From: Ophiodon elongatus
Taxonomy: Eukaryota > Chordata > Actinopteri > Perciformes > Hexagrammidae
DNA: 64,000 nucleotides
Reading direction: 5' to 3'
NCBI GenBank assembly: GCA_016806645.1
Contig: JACSYO010000444.1
Coordinates: 407,501-471,500 of the forward strand
Part shown: positions 1 to 11,207 of the stretch, in pieces
How the letters are laid out: each line of letters starts with the position of its first letter
How positions within the stretch are numbered: the first letter of the stretch is position 1
The notes under the pieces: generated by a model
Told to the model about the DNA's origin: nothing
The model's database searches: none
Seen by the model: the letters and a program-made list of their open reading frames with translations, nothing else
Made by a program: the position numbers and the translations under genes

Positions 1-3000
1 AAAAATACATCAGTGATTAGCTGAATTGCTTTTGTGAATAATGCTTCCCTGTAGTTCCACAAAGTTCTCTGTTTAAAACCATAAGCCCTTTATTTTTACA
101 GAAACTACAAAGAAAAGCAAATGCAACCGGCCCTCCTATAAATAATACCCAGACATGCATGAGTTTGACCTCTTGCTTTATGGGGAATCGGATTGCTCCT
201 CAAACCGGAGTGCCTTTCAAAGCCAAGCACATCTGATTGCTGGGTTAAATTTTCTGCACCAAAAGAAAAAAAACAGCAAATTAGAGAAAAAAGCCAACAT
301 ATTATATTTATGAAACACTTCAGCAGCTTTAGTTCACCATGGCAACAGTGTTTTAGTATTGATGAGAGAATATCAACTCAATCCTGTTGTTTCAAAACAG
401 AGTTTTGCATATATTTCTTTTTTAACATAACAGTGGGTGAATATTTTGTATTCCCATGAGGAAATACTAGCCACTGTTTTTAACAATACTTTCTGTTCAG
501 CATATGAATACTGCTGCTGTTATGAAACCCAACCTTCAAAATGTTTGAGATGCACATATTCAGTTTCTTGCCGAGAGTTGGATGAGAAGATTGATACCAC
601 AGTATCAATACTACTATATCAATCTGCAAACTGAATATGCAAACAGTATTTCCAAAAAATGTCAAAGTATTCCTCGAAGGCTTGTTTATGATACTCATAC
701 TAATTTCCACATGTAGACTTACATAGTGTGTCGTATTTAATGAGTCCCCTATGATATAATGATATTGATATTAAGCCTGAATGAATACAGGTTATATATT
801 TTGTTCTCTGAGTGTACTGGCTAAAACACTATCGATCTGCAATTAATCAAATGGTGTTGTTGCGCTACTGGAGCAGATCATTCGGTGTCTCCTCTGTGTT
901 CTGTCCTTAGTAACTGCTCTGCGGTGTGTATCTGGTCTCCCCCGGGTCTCCTGAGGTCACGTTATCTTAATGCCTCTCCCGCTCCAGTAGCTTGGCTCAC
1001 CAAGCTCGGTTTAACTCAAAGCCTCTGGTGATGGACATCTTTTGTCTTTGACTCCGCGGAGCAGCAGGAGGTTAGAGAGGAGCTTTTTGCTTCCGTTGCA
1101 CTCGTACATTGTTTTCTCACTTTCCTCAGTTCCAGCCTTGCAGTTAATCTAAAGTTTGTAAACTCCCATTGTAGAGTTACGCTTGGGTAATGGCAAGGAA
1201 AGCAGACTTTGAGTTGGGCAATCGTCTATAACTTTTTTCAAGTTCGTGCTTTGCTCCTGTGTGTGTCACAGTTTCTACTGTGACGAAAACCACACATGAG
1301 GGAAAGTACACAATACCTGCACCTGTCCTCGCTTGCACTCTTGGCTTACACACTGTTTATGTTTATGGAAATCTTACCTAAGAGGCTCATAGTTGGCTCA
1401 TGTAAATCCACTTGACGGTTGCAGTGTTAAGGATGTTTTGTCACGAATGCAAGAGGCTGCATCGGGTATAGTGAGTTTATTTTAGTTTCACAATAGAAGA
1501 AATGCGTACAGAAACAAATTCAAAAGAAAAGTTTGCTTTTCAGGATCCACCTGAGCAAAACCTGGGTGTCATTTGAATGTTGCATCACCGAGCAAACCGT
1601 CAACAAACTCAAACTGAAACACAAAAGCATGTTCAACAGGCTGTGAAACACAAAATAGTTAAAAAAAAAAAAAGAACACCAAACCAAAACAACCAAATTC
1701 TGTTGCAGATATGTAAACACGCATAACCAAATAATCTTTCCACAGATATAGTCACACCACAGATGAGCAAACACATTTGGTTAGAACAGAAACTTAGTTC
1801 TGAGGAACAAATCCGAAAAAGAGAGGATGTACAATTTGAACGAAGCTTACGTAGATAAAAAAATCATGAAATTCATTACATGTTACACTTTTATGTAGCA
1901 TAACTACAAAGCAGATTAAGAAAAGAATCCTCAATACACAATAGCCACTACATTTGTAGGTTTATTTTCACCATCAATAGCTGTGTTTTAGATCAGTGCT
2001 CACTTAAGACATTAATGGAAAACATATCTTAAAAACAACAAAAGGAAATAGAAAAAAAACGCTGTTTAATGAAGCGATTTCAGCGCATAAATGTCCTTAT
2101 GTGTCCCTAATCTATTCAACTTAATATCATGTCATTTGTATTGCTCGTCAGCTAAATATTCAAATAAATCATGTCTTCTTTTCAGGATCTTTGCATTTTT
2201 TTTTCTGACAATTAGTGTATGCATTTAATCTGCTTCAGTTTTCATGTATTTGTAAGAAATTCAGAATACTGATTAAACTCTCATTTAAAGCATTTCCAAT
2301 AAAAGGTGTGTAAAGGTAGTAAATCAGCTTTTATTATGATGGGAAGACTGCCACCTTCTGGGCATCAGGATGAAGTGAAGGTTTGATAAAGTAATGTCCT
2401 ACAACTACCAGTAAAACAAAAGAGATGACGACGTTTAAAAACAGAAATGCTGCATCTGCAAAGCCGAAAGTCTACTTTTAGGAAAACTGCACATTGTTTC
2501 ATCAGTCACAGTCCTCCATCCTCTCAAAGTTCACAGTCATTAGTTTTGGTCATCAGTGAGCTCAGAAAAGAATACTCTCCCTAATCAAGCAAGAGGGGAA
2601 GTCAAAATACGCTTTCAGATGTTTACTCAAACCAAACATTAATGACTTCCTCATCTCCAGTTACAGATTCACGAATCAGGGAAATATTAAGGTTTGGTAA
2701 CACTTTGACACCCATGTCAATAATGCAATATAAACATACTTATAGTGTGCTATAATCAGTTCATGGCACTATATCATTTTAATCATAAGCACTTATAAAT
2801 ATCCATAATGCTTTATGGATTATAAAGTTGTAAAAAAAAACTTTTCATAATAAACCATGTGCTGTAATTGGTCATTGTTTGTAAAAAAATTTAAAAAATT
2901 AAAAATGATCGTACAATGTCTTATCTGTTGTTCTTGCATACGTTTAATGATATTTATTCCACTTCACCTAAAGAAAACCATGACTATTTATAATACACTT

Positions 3001-3209
3001 TTAATCATATTAAAATACATTATAACAGTGATTAAAATGCATTATAAAAAGACTAACTAAGATAACATGTTGAAAACAAATGATATGCCCACTCAATGGC
3101 AGCACTCAGCAACGGTTACAAACAGAACTACAAAAGTATAATAGACCTTATCCTTTTTAAAGCCATATGCCTCAATCATTTCTGTTTTTGCTTTTCCAGT
3201 TTGTTTCCT
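1..3209. other. Intergenic DNA, no gene recognised
   Basis: No convincing exon or RNA gene is visible. Open frames here are short and lack splice context or family resemblance. The 3' UTR of the minus-strand Ig gene should occupy the right end. The nearest AATAAA on the minus strand (read as tttatt on the plus strand) is at 2952-2957, about 250 bases after that gene's stop, and further candidates lie at 2330-2335 and 1961-1966. Confidence 0.6.
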
Positions 3210-3565
3210 TCATATCATAAATGTCATGATTCCCACCATTACACAGATCCACTGCAGTTTGAGCTTGCCTCCTGATAACGAGATCAGTTTCCCCGTCACT
3301 TGTACTGTTTGACTAGCGAGCGACTTCCTGGCAGAAGGTATCCACAGTGTGCATTCATACGGCTGATTCAGGTTCCCTTTCTTTATATCTATTGTGCTGG
3401 AGACATTGTACCGTCCATGATGGTCCATCTTTACCTGTGTTCTGGCTGAGTGGGTGAGGTTAACATCTCCCTGGAACCAGTTGACGGTGCCAATGGGGTA
3501 AACTCCACTGAACGAGCACTCAGCATGGGACTTATCGATAGAGTAGTGATAACTCTCAACGCAGT
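3210..3565 (-). CDS. Ig gene, coding exon 3: C-type Ig domain and hydrophobic C-terminus
   Basis: The acceptor is CTTTACAG (3573-3566), and the frame stays open to the stop at 3212-3210. It codes the second Ig domain (Cys161, Trp174, Cys216) and the terminal hydrophobic run. Unlike most B7-type genes, no separate transmembrane or cytoplasmic exon is needed to reach a stop. A spliced isoform with further exons cannot be excluded. Confidence 0.75.
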
Positions 3566-4715
3566 CTGTAAAGATTAAGGACTTTTAGACAGATAAAAGA
3601 AGACAGCGAGAAAAATAGGTTTAAAAAAAAGAAAGAAAGTTGTAGCTCACCTTGTACTGTAACTTTAGTTGTGCTATGCTTTGCTCCGGAATTGCCGTGT
3701 AGTTTGCAGATGTATTCCCCCTGGTTGACCGGCATCACGTTGAGGAGAGTCAGAGTGAGTCTGTGGACGGAAGACTCGGTCCTTTCACACAGAACCTCTG
3801 AGTCAGGTTGGACGTCTCCATTGCACAGACTTTTATTCTTAGCCAGCCAATTAAATAATATAATTTTCAACTGGCCTGATGAGCTGGCATCACATGTCAA
3901 GGTCACATTTTTTCCACACTGCGCAACCATCTGGGAACTGGTCTGTAGCTTCACACCTTGACTGACTGAATCATCAGAGAAAGAGATGACTAAAAGTTAA
4001 AACAAAACACGGTCTGATGAATGATTTCCTGCTCACATTGTGTTATCATTTGTCATTCCATTGTCAATATAAAAACACAATCCACCTACCAGCACCTCTA
4101 AAACTCACTTTGTTTAATCTGTTCTAAACCCAAAGAATGACAATAGAGAGGATTATATGTTGGACTATTACCAGGAAGAACCCTGCTCGCTGTTTCCATT
4201 CCTTATGCTTAGCTTAGTTATAGTTATGTAGCTGTAGCTACATATTTACCTTACAAACATTAGAGTAGTATTGATCTTCTCATCTAACTCTCAGCAAGAA
4301 ACACTAGTACTGTATTTCTCAAAATGTAAAACTATTCCTTCAAATCCAAACTGGGGTTCAGGATCGGAGGTTTCCCAGAAACACAAGAGAAACTGAAGTT
4401 ATCAAGGTTAGACTGTAGCATCTTGAGGTCTCCTGTTTGCATGTTTCTCTTAAAGAGCTACAACTCGTCTTTTTCCTTTAATCATGAAACAGTGTACAAC
4501 CATTACACAACAATGCGCATAGTCAGTAAAATGCCCTGCCTAAGCTGTAAACATTTCAATAAGCTTAAAAGAAAAGATGTTTTGATAAACGTGTCTTTTC
4601 ATGCACAAAACAAAACCTCACCAGCAACGCTGACTGCTGAAGTGAACCAGAGGATGGAAACCCAACCAAAAACATGCCGAGTCTTCACATCCGAGGAGAA
4701 ACTTAGCACTTTCAT
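3210..4715 (-). CDS. Ig-superfamily membrane or secreted protein (V-type + C-type domains), B7-like
   Basis: Three coding exons (4715-4622, 3989-3651, 3565-3210) join in phase 1 at both junctions to give 262 residues. Residues 1 to about 31 are a signal peptide with a hydrophobic core ending in SAVSVA. The first Ig domain has the Cys64-Cys126 pair, Trp79 and the motif QGEYIC before the second cysteine, which is V-set-like. The second has Cys161-Cys216 and Trp174. N-glycosylation sequons are at Asn59, Asn83, Asn180 and Asn198. The protein ends in a 15-residue hydrophobic stretch (248-262) with no cytoplasmic tail. The V-plus-C layout, with a second domain of the type seen in CD80/CD274/ICOSLG-like molecules, suggests a costimulatory ligand or related receptor, but I cannot assign an orthologue. 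CD48/SLAM-like or another fish IgSF lineage is possible. The acceptor of the first coding exon abuts the ATG, so an upstream non-coding exon is expected. Confidence 0.8.
3651..3989 (-). CDS. Ig gene, coding exon 2: V-type Ig domain
   Basis: The acceptor is CTTTTAG (3996-3990) and the donor GTGAGC (3650-3645). The exon is phase 1 at both ends, as is usual for Ig-domain exons. It codes Cys64, Trp79 and Cys126 of the Ig fold plus three extra cysteines (56, 87, 99). Confidence 0.85.
4140..4345 (+). repeat. Diverged interspersed repeat (same family as 57940-58445)
   Basis: It lies in the first coding intron of the Ig gene. It shares the order of words GCTGTAGCT, ATATTTAC, TACAAACAT, then a TCTTCTCATCTAACTCTCAGC end, with the right half of the copy near 58.3 kb. 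Only the right half of the element seems present. Confidence 0.5.
4622..4715 (-). CDS. Ig gene, coding exon 1: signal peptide
   Basis: The initiator ATG (4715-4713) directly follows an acceptor (TTTCAATGCAG). The exon codes 31 residues plus one base and ends at a GTGAGG donor (4621-4616). Basic residues precede a hydrophobic stretch and a small-residue cleavage region, typical of a cleaved signal peptide. Confidence 0.8.
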
Positions 4716-4808
4716 CTGCATTGAAATCAATATTTATCACATTAGATGAGCCAGATGAAAGCCAAACACAGAGAACTGACAGTACGTTAACAAACTGTGT
4801 GTACTCAC

Positions 4809-4828
4809 GATGCAGAGGATGTGTGAAA
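4809..4828 (-). other. Candidate non-coding leader exon of the Ig gene (5' end uncertain)
   Basis: On the minus strand a good donor (GTGAGT, 4808-4803) follows CCTCTGCATC. An acceptor lies immediately before the ATG at 4715, which implies a short 5' UTR intron of about 90 bases. The right end given is only an estimate, set about 30 bases downstream of a TATA-like TTAAAA (4860-4855). Confidence 0.4.
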
Positions 4829-4854
4829 GAACGCTCACTGAGCCAACCTCAGCG

Positions 4855-4860
4855 TTTTAA
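4855..4860 (-). promoter_or_regulatory. TATA-like box of the Ig gene
   Basis: TTAAAA on the minus strand lies about 50 bases upstream of the candidate leader-exon donor. It is a suboptimal TATA sequence, supported mainly by its spacing. Confidence 0.3.
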
Positions 4861-4936
4861 GGGAAACTCATGTGGCCGCAGGTTCTAGCTTGATCAGACA
4901 TGCCCTGGAATGACTGCCTTGTTGAGGAACGAGAGT

Positions 4937-4947
4937 GAAAGTGAAAC
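4937..4947 (+). promoter_or_regulatory. ISRE/IRF-type element upstream of the Ig gene
   Basis: GAAAGTGAAAC matches the GAAANNGAAAC core bound by IRF and ISGF3 factors. It sits about 80 bases upstream of the TATA-like box and 220 bases upstream of the start codon. Such elements work in either orientation. This fits interferon induction of an immune-type gene, but only the motif is seen. Confidence 0.45.
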
Positions 4948-5644
4948 GTTCCTGTCTGCTTCACATTCAACCTTTCATTATTGTGATACTCAGTCCACCA
5001 AATTAGCTCTACTTTCCTTTACTCTAGCTGGCTCAGCATATCATTTTCGTTTTATTATTTTTAGCCCTAAAAGGTAGTTGAACATTTATTCTAGCAAATA
5101 TATATGTATTATTATGAAACATTTGTCAATTTGACATGTTTAATATTTTATTAATTACTTTGATTTAATCATTTTTCTTCCCCTTTTCTCAAGAGAGAAG
5201 TCTTCAAACATATTTATTACATCACGTAAACAATTCTGTGTTCCTTAATTTTCAAAAGCAAAGAGGCTTGTTAATATATTTCTGGGGTTTTCTATCAGTG
5301 TTGCCGTTTCTATCAGAATTTGACTCTGACAATGTGCAGTGTGTGCCATCTGATAGTAGGAGGTAAATTTGGCAGTTTCCACTTGTGAAAATATGAGCAT
5401 TGTATTTTCTTCAGAAAGGTTGATGATGGTGTTTAATAAGGTGCATTGAGTCATGGTTGATCATTCAAATTTGCGAACAAACACCAGAAAATAGATCCTT
5501 AATTTGGGCATTTAGACTTCTACATTGAAAATGCTCTGTTTTAATCACCCGGTTATAATTAGAGCCTCACTGACTCTCACTAGACAATGCATCAAAGAGA
5601 GACATTTATCTGGGCATCAATTAGACTACATGTAAAAGCAACAT
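4948..5644. other. Intergenic AT-rich DNA
   Basis: I see no exon, RNA gene or clear repeat structure. The single minus-strand frame at 5245-5454 has no splice or family support. Confidence 0.5.
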
Positions 5645-6070
5645 TTAAAGGTGCAATATAAGACATTCAGAGTATTAATCAGGCAGCAAACTGTCTGCTA
5701 TGTAAATATGTAGTGGAGTAATGTCCGCCTGAGCAGAGAATGAAGTCACTTTCTTTTTGTGTGTTGTTATCAGAGCTTCTCTTTGCTTTGTTGACAAAGC
5801 AGGGCAGGCCATGCTTGCTTTTAGTGCATGTTAGTACATGTGAGCGTGACTCACTGGTTAGCTAACGGTCAATGTGCCACACTGCTCTCATACGGCGGTT
5901 ACAGCTGATAATGCATTGTAGAAGCGTAGCGCCCCCTTCAGGTAAACACTGTTAGCCGTAGTTTGCACTGTTAGCACCGTTAGCTGCGATCCGCTAGTTC
6001 AGCCGTCGCCATGTTGAGAGCCATTGAGAGGCAATAGAAATGCTCCCAATCCTGTATGAAGCACATTTAA
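5645..6070. repeat. MITE-like element with short terminal inverted repeats
   Basis: The 426-bp segment starts with TTAAAGGTGC and ends with GCACATTTAA, near-perfect inverted repeats (9 of 10) that contain TTAA at both outer ends. The interior has no coding frame. The TTAA ends recall piggyBac-type target sites, but no transposase is present, so the superfamily is uncertain. Confidence 0.5.
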
Positions 6071-6129
6071 GTGGCCATCTGTATGAAAGACAAAGACAGT
6101 TTATTCTGACACTTCAGCATGAGATACAA

Positions 6130-6310
6130 CTCTTTAGTTTAGTTTATTAGTTTATTAACTGGATCCCCATTAGCTGACGCCTTAGCAGCCGCTAATCTTC
6201 CTAGGGTCCACAGAAAGGACAAAACATAATACATACAAAACATGATGTAAAACCAACAGTTAAAACAGAAGAGTCAGAAATTGTTAAAATAGCACGGTCA
6301 GATACAAGGG
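6130..6310. repeat. Probable teleost interspersed repeat fragment
   Basis: The segment with GGATCCCCATTAGCTGACG and the following GCTAATCTTCCTAGGGTCCA resembles a repeat that is widespread in fish genomes, judged from memory. I cannot assign its class or exact ends. Confidence 0.3.
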
Positions 6311-9300
6311 TGTATATCAGAACCGACCATATACCTTTAGCATCCATAACTTCTCAGTCACATTGTAAGCAGCCTTTTGTTCACCAGTTTATTTGGGTCT
6401 GGTTTGGTGCAGGTTTGTGTAACACTTCCCTCTGACTCACTCAAACCAATTATCTGAGGAAGGAGATGTAAAAAAAAAAGTCTTTCTCTCTGGAGGGCAA
6501 AGCTGGGAAAACCTTGGATTGACTTAATGACAACTTTGGTGGCATAGATGAATATTTTACAAAATATCTTCTCTGTTATCTAGGAACTGGGTTTTGTTTG
6601 TCCAAGAACAAGTCTTGCTTGGGACTGACCTTTCTACAGCAGCTGACTTTTGTTGAGCTGTGACACTTTGGCCTGGAAAGTTTTTCTAATGCCCAAAGAA
6701 CAAACAATGTAGGCTGTAATTAAATAAATACAAAACAAGAATAATGGGCTCCTTTCCAAAATCCTGCTGCTACATGTGCTGCCTGGTTTTGTGCGTCCCG
6801 CTGACAGCAAATCAGTGTAATTTTAGACGTTTCAAGTCTCTCTGTAGTACATCATAGCAAAAATTGCAATCAAGATATATTTAAAACTACCCGCCAAATT
6901 CTCCAGTTTTACAAGAAACAATAAAAAAAGAGCTGTACTGTGTGTGGAGAAGGTGTGGCCTGGTTTCAAGGATCAAAACAAGTAATCTGCTTGTATCAGC
7001 AAAAAACTGGTGGCAAACACAGGTGAAAAGATATCTGTCCAGACAACTCCAAATACCTCAGTGGTTCTGTATGACAGAGAACGCAGGCATGAAATGACAA
7101 GTTACTCTTTCTGACAATTAAAAATATGTATCATCAACTTCTATTTGTGAGGAACCTTTGTTTAAATCACGTTTATATTCATAGAAGCTAATGCCCTATT
7201 CAATAGTATTAAAATGTGTTTTTGTTATCTTAAGATATCAAATAACATCACATACATCACATAAATAGACAAAATGTAACCAGATTTCTGTAATATAACA
7301 CCCAGTTTCCAACATTTCAACATGTGGATAATGAGGAGAGTGTATTATTTTGTACAATGGACGAATTCATATGGAACAACTTGTATTTTTACACAATGTG
7401 ACACCTCAAAGTACAACGTAAAAATTGCCATGAGATGCGATGGGTCAATACCTCAGTAAATATACAGTTGTGGGTAGCATTAGGCTATTGGAGTTAAATT
7501 AATTAAACTGATTTAAATGTTTAGGTGTTTGTTCTGCAGATCCCCTGTTAAGCATCCATTTTCCGGTAGCGGTATTATTGTGTTGACTTTTTAGCAGCTG
7601 AATACCTAATAATACAGTATATTTACATCCACAAATATGACAACATTTGCAGTTAGAGGCAAGCTCATATTCTGTCACATAGCTTTATCAATACCCAGAG
7701 GGGAAACATATTTTTAGTAGATGTAAAAGTGGCAAGAATAAGCAGATTAAATGCAAACAGGTTGACATGTAAACACGTGGGAATGTTCTATAACAATAAA
7801 ACACACAGCCAAGAAGGACTGCCTGGTCTTTACACGGGCACTAATTGGAGATGAAGAGCAGCTGGGAAATCATGCGGCAGGTGAGCACCATGGCACTGAG
7901 GACGCCTGGTGGACAGGTGAGGAATGGCCGGACAAGAACAGCTGGAGTCTTGACAGTCTGGGTAATGTTCACCGATATCTGCGCATTATATCTCACGAGC
8001 TTGAGCTTGTCATGTTTCATTCTTAAACATCCTCGACTGTAATGTGCAGCAGTCAGAGAGGTCTAGTAATGAATGAGTGACACTACAGGCTGTGACACCT
8101 GGCCAGCAGTCAGCCAAAAGTCCCCTGCAACCTGAACTGGGATTTTCCCAAAAAAATCTTCTGCTTTTATGGAAAGCTTGCGCAAGCTCATACCTGTATT
8201 TATACCTGCACCCACATTTTGAAGGATGCACTTCTTTCCATGCAGTGTGGTGTGAAGATGATAAAGAAAGCCTCCATTGTGAGGTGCTGCTCTGACTGCA
8301 AGTACAGGCCCTCACATGTACAGACTGTGGAATTATACATTATTAATCAATCTAAGTATGGCAGTGTATGTATTTTATTGGATTATGATGTAACTGTGAA
8401 AGCCTCTGCAGAGGGAAGCGGTATGGAGGAAGACGCTGCTGCCATTGAGACTTTAACGCATCTGAATCTGGATGGAGCTGTATAAATGAACATTCGGTCC
8501 GGTTTGTTTATCAGCAGGATTACGGAAAAACTACTGGCCCTATTTCATAAAACTTGCAACGAGTGTAGCAGTGGCCAAAGAAGGGCTCATTAAATTTTGC
8601 AGCGGATCGGACTTGGCGGAGGTCTGCATTCCCTGAATGCCCTTCTAGTTTCTACTGTGATCAAAGCTACAATGCTGCTAAATGCATTTTATTTCCCTCC
8701 CATTTTGTAAATATAAGCCTGCATTTTACTCTTGCTTTTCCCAGATGTATATTTCACTGTTATATGCATACAGTGTTTAGTATAAAGGGAATGCTTTTAA
8801 GAGATCTTTGTCCTTGGGCGTCTGCTTCAGTGAGTCCAAACCAAACAGTGGGAGGGAAAGAGAAACTGCACTCAGGAGACAAGTAGGCAGACGGAGACAA
8901 AGATAGAGGCTCAGACGGAGGGGCAGCATATGTCAGGAAGATAACAAATATTGGTAGATAGTGCAGTCGTGAAGAGGTCATCATAGTAGAAGGAGGAAGA
9001 CTAACAAGACACAAATGAGAACATATAGACGAGACGACTCAGGATTGGACAGGAGAAAAGGAGAGGAAAGGAAATGACACGAAATAGAAAAGATAAAGAT
9101 GAAGTATGAGAGATATCCTGACAAGATGCTGCTGGTGGTAGTTTCCTTGGTGCAACTCTCTCCAAGTGGCATTATGATTCATCTCTTCATCAAAAGGGTG
9201 AGAGAGGTTATATCCGATTCAATGAACACTTGCTTTTCTGTGGTTGTTTTGCTCATTTGTGCAGCCAAAGCTAGCTATTACTTTAAAATGTGAAGAAAAC

Positions 9301-9339
9301 AAAAAAAAAAGAAAAGGATTCTTGTCTGTCAGTGTGTGT

Positions 9340-9340
<1 letters not shown>
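6311..9340. other. Intergenic DNA without a recognised gene
   Basis: Short open frames at 7845-8042, 8010-8315 and 8219-8485 overlap each other on both strands and lack splice or family support. Around 8860-9100 the plus strand is purine-rich. Confidence 0.5.

Positions 9341-9371
<31 letters not shown>
9341..9371 (+). repeat. (CA)n microsatellite
   Basis: About 15 uninterrupted CA units. Confidence 0.9.
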
Positions 9372-9374
<3 letters not shown>

Positions 9375-10649
9375 TGCTTGCTGTCACTGATGCTCTTGCT
9401 GAGGTTCTCTGTCACCCAGTCCTGTAATGAAGCCCTGCAGTCAGTCATGTTGTCCCTGTACAATAAGTGAATGTGATCTGACCAGTGGTGCATTTTAAAT
9501 CTCTATTCTTGTAATGCCAGCGGGTTTGGGCTGCAGGCCAAGAGGCAATAGAGGCAACAGGCAAAGCCAAGGCCCGATATATTAAGAGTGAAAGCAGTTT
9601 CCATGGCAACAGAGGATGCCGTCGCTTGCTGTCCATTAGGCTGACGCTGGAAGTGGCCTTGGACGACTCATTGATGGGCACTGTTTCCTTGATGACTTTA
9701 AGATGGTACAGCGGGTTTACCGACGTCAAGTCTAAATCGTTGTTTGTCTTGTTTTCATCTGTATTTCCTCTAAAGGCAAGGACAAACCAAAAGACAACAA
9801 CAACAACAACAACAATGAAAACAGCAACAACTGACACGGGACACATGTCCCTTTGTGATTGTGCCAGAAGCCAACCACAATATCAACTGTTTTAATCATT
9901 ATTTCACAATGTATTCACTTTTGAATGAATATCCTTTTAAATAAAATTAGAAACTAACATTTTTATTTTATGAGGAAGGCATCACAGTCTGTCTTTTTAA
10001 TTTAAAGACACCCGTTTAAAAAAAAAAAAAATGCCACCATTTTACAATAAAATAGCCATAAGAGTCATAAATAAAGAGTAACAGTTTACTATTGCTTTTG
10101 AATTTAACTCAGGGCTGTCAGTGTATTCTGTGTTCAGTCCGCTGGGGGTCGCTGCTGAGCTGCTGTCTGTCTGCAGGGTCACACTCGGAGCTGTCCACGG
10201 TGCTGAAACGGGCCCTGGACCTTCAAAGGGAACCGCTTCTGTACCATATTACGTTTAAAAATGGTGCTTTTATTAAAAAGTGTATTATTGGAGACAATTG
10301 TGTCATTGTTATGGATAGGCTTCGGTTTTGCTGAATTAATTCATGAAATGGGATCAGTTCATGTCTTGATGATTAACTTAGTTCACTTCAATTCATTATT
10401 AATTATTAATCTACTGAGAAGAACTAATTCCATATTAGGCCTGTAGCATTATGCAGAATCATACCCCACTGGCAATCACATTGATCTGACTTGTTTCTAA
10501 TATAATAATATTTAACTCACTACTTAGCCTTCAGGCTACTAGACCTTTGCATAATACGGCCTATTGTCTGTGTCTTCATCCATCGTCTGTTTTTTTTTTT
10601 TTTTTAATTAACACAGAAAATAGATATTTCCTTTTCTCGTAGGAGTCAT
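9372..10649. other. Upstream flank of mgat5b with two weak minus-strand open frames
   Basis: No gene is established. Minus strand 9846-9445 is open for 133 codons and includes a valine-rich hydrophobic run that is partly a translated (GTT)n repeat. Minus strand about 10244-10094 is open with a Ser/Thr/Pro-rich frame. They are discussed as a finding and are not called as genes. Confidence 0.4.
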
Positions 10650-10935
10650 TAGATGGCGCTATCGGCAAACGAGCCGCAGCGAAAGAGCGACTCGCACCAT
10701 GAGAGGAGTCGGTGAGGAAACAGGACTCAGAGGAACTCAACAGTCCTGTGTTGTTGCACTCCGATGCCGCTCCGCCTCGGTCCTCGGTCCTCGTGAGGGA
10801 CTCGACCGCAACTGACCAGAGGGACACTGACACAGCTGGGTTCGTATTTTATTCCTCCGCAGAACCGGGAAGGAGGACTATCGCCCCGCTGCTGCAGCAG
10901 GACGCACCGGCGGGATTCCCGCGAAAGTTGTTTTG

Positions 10936-10980
10936 CACACGCACACACACACACACACACACGCACACGCGCGCGCGCGT
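10936..10980 (+). repeat. (CA)n/(CG)n tract in the probable 5' UTR
   Basis: A CA run passes into alternating CG (GCGCGCGCG). Alternating purine-pyrimidine of this type can adopt Z-DNA. Translated open frames across it (Thr-His repeats) are artefacts. Confidence 0.8.
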
Positions 10981-11005
10981 CCAGCACAACGCGGTCAGCT
11001 GTCGG

Positions 11006-11143
11006 ATGGGAAGTTGCCCGCTCCGCAGCGCTCTCTGTCGATCCTCGCGACTCTGGTCAAAAGTTATGGTTTTGACGCCGCTTGTCACGCAGACGCGCAC
11101 AATGTCAAGAGGACCCGCAGCTTTCTACGGGAGTGGGAAATGA
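11006..11143 (+). other. Upstream ORF overlapping the mgat5b start codon
   Basis: An ATG at 11006 opens a 45-codon frame with further in-frame ATGs at 11064 and 11102. Its TGA stop (11141-11143) overlaps the mgat5b ATG (11140-11142) as ATGA. It would lie in the 5' UTR if transcription starts upstream of 11006. Another uORF starts at 10699. Confidence 0.45.
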
Positions 11144-11207
11144 TCGCCACCAGCACCGACCTTTCCATTATGGTGAGGAGATGTCTTCTCACTTTCAAAC
11201 CATTCAG
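11140..11207 (+). CDS. mgat5b: mgat5b exon 1 (coding part)
   Basis: Codes residues 1-22 and two bases of Arg23, the cytoplasmic tail with MVRRCL. G at -3 supports the ATG. The donor is GTAAGA at 11208. Confidence 0.9.

Noticed and set aside
7845..8485. Overlapping frames on both strands as a small gene
   Set aside because: No consistent splice sites, signal, motif or composition; both strands are equally open.
10712..11143. 143-codon plus-strand frame read as an N-terminal extension of mgat5b
   Set aside because: It is in a different frame from mgat5b, starts without ATG, runs through a CA repeat and ends in TGA at the mgat5b start. Only its ATG-initiated 3' part is kept, as a uORF.
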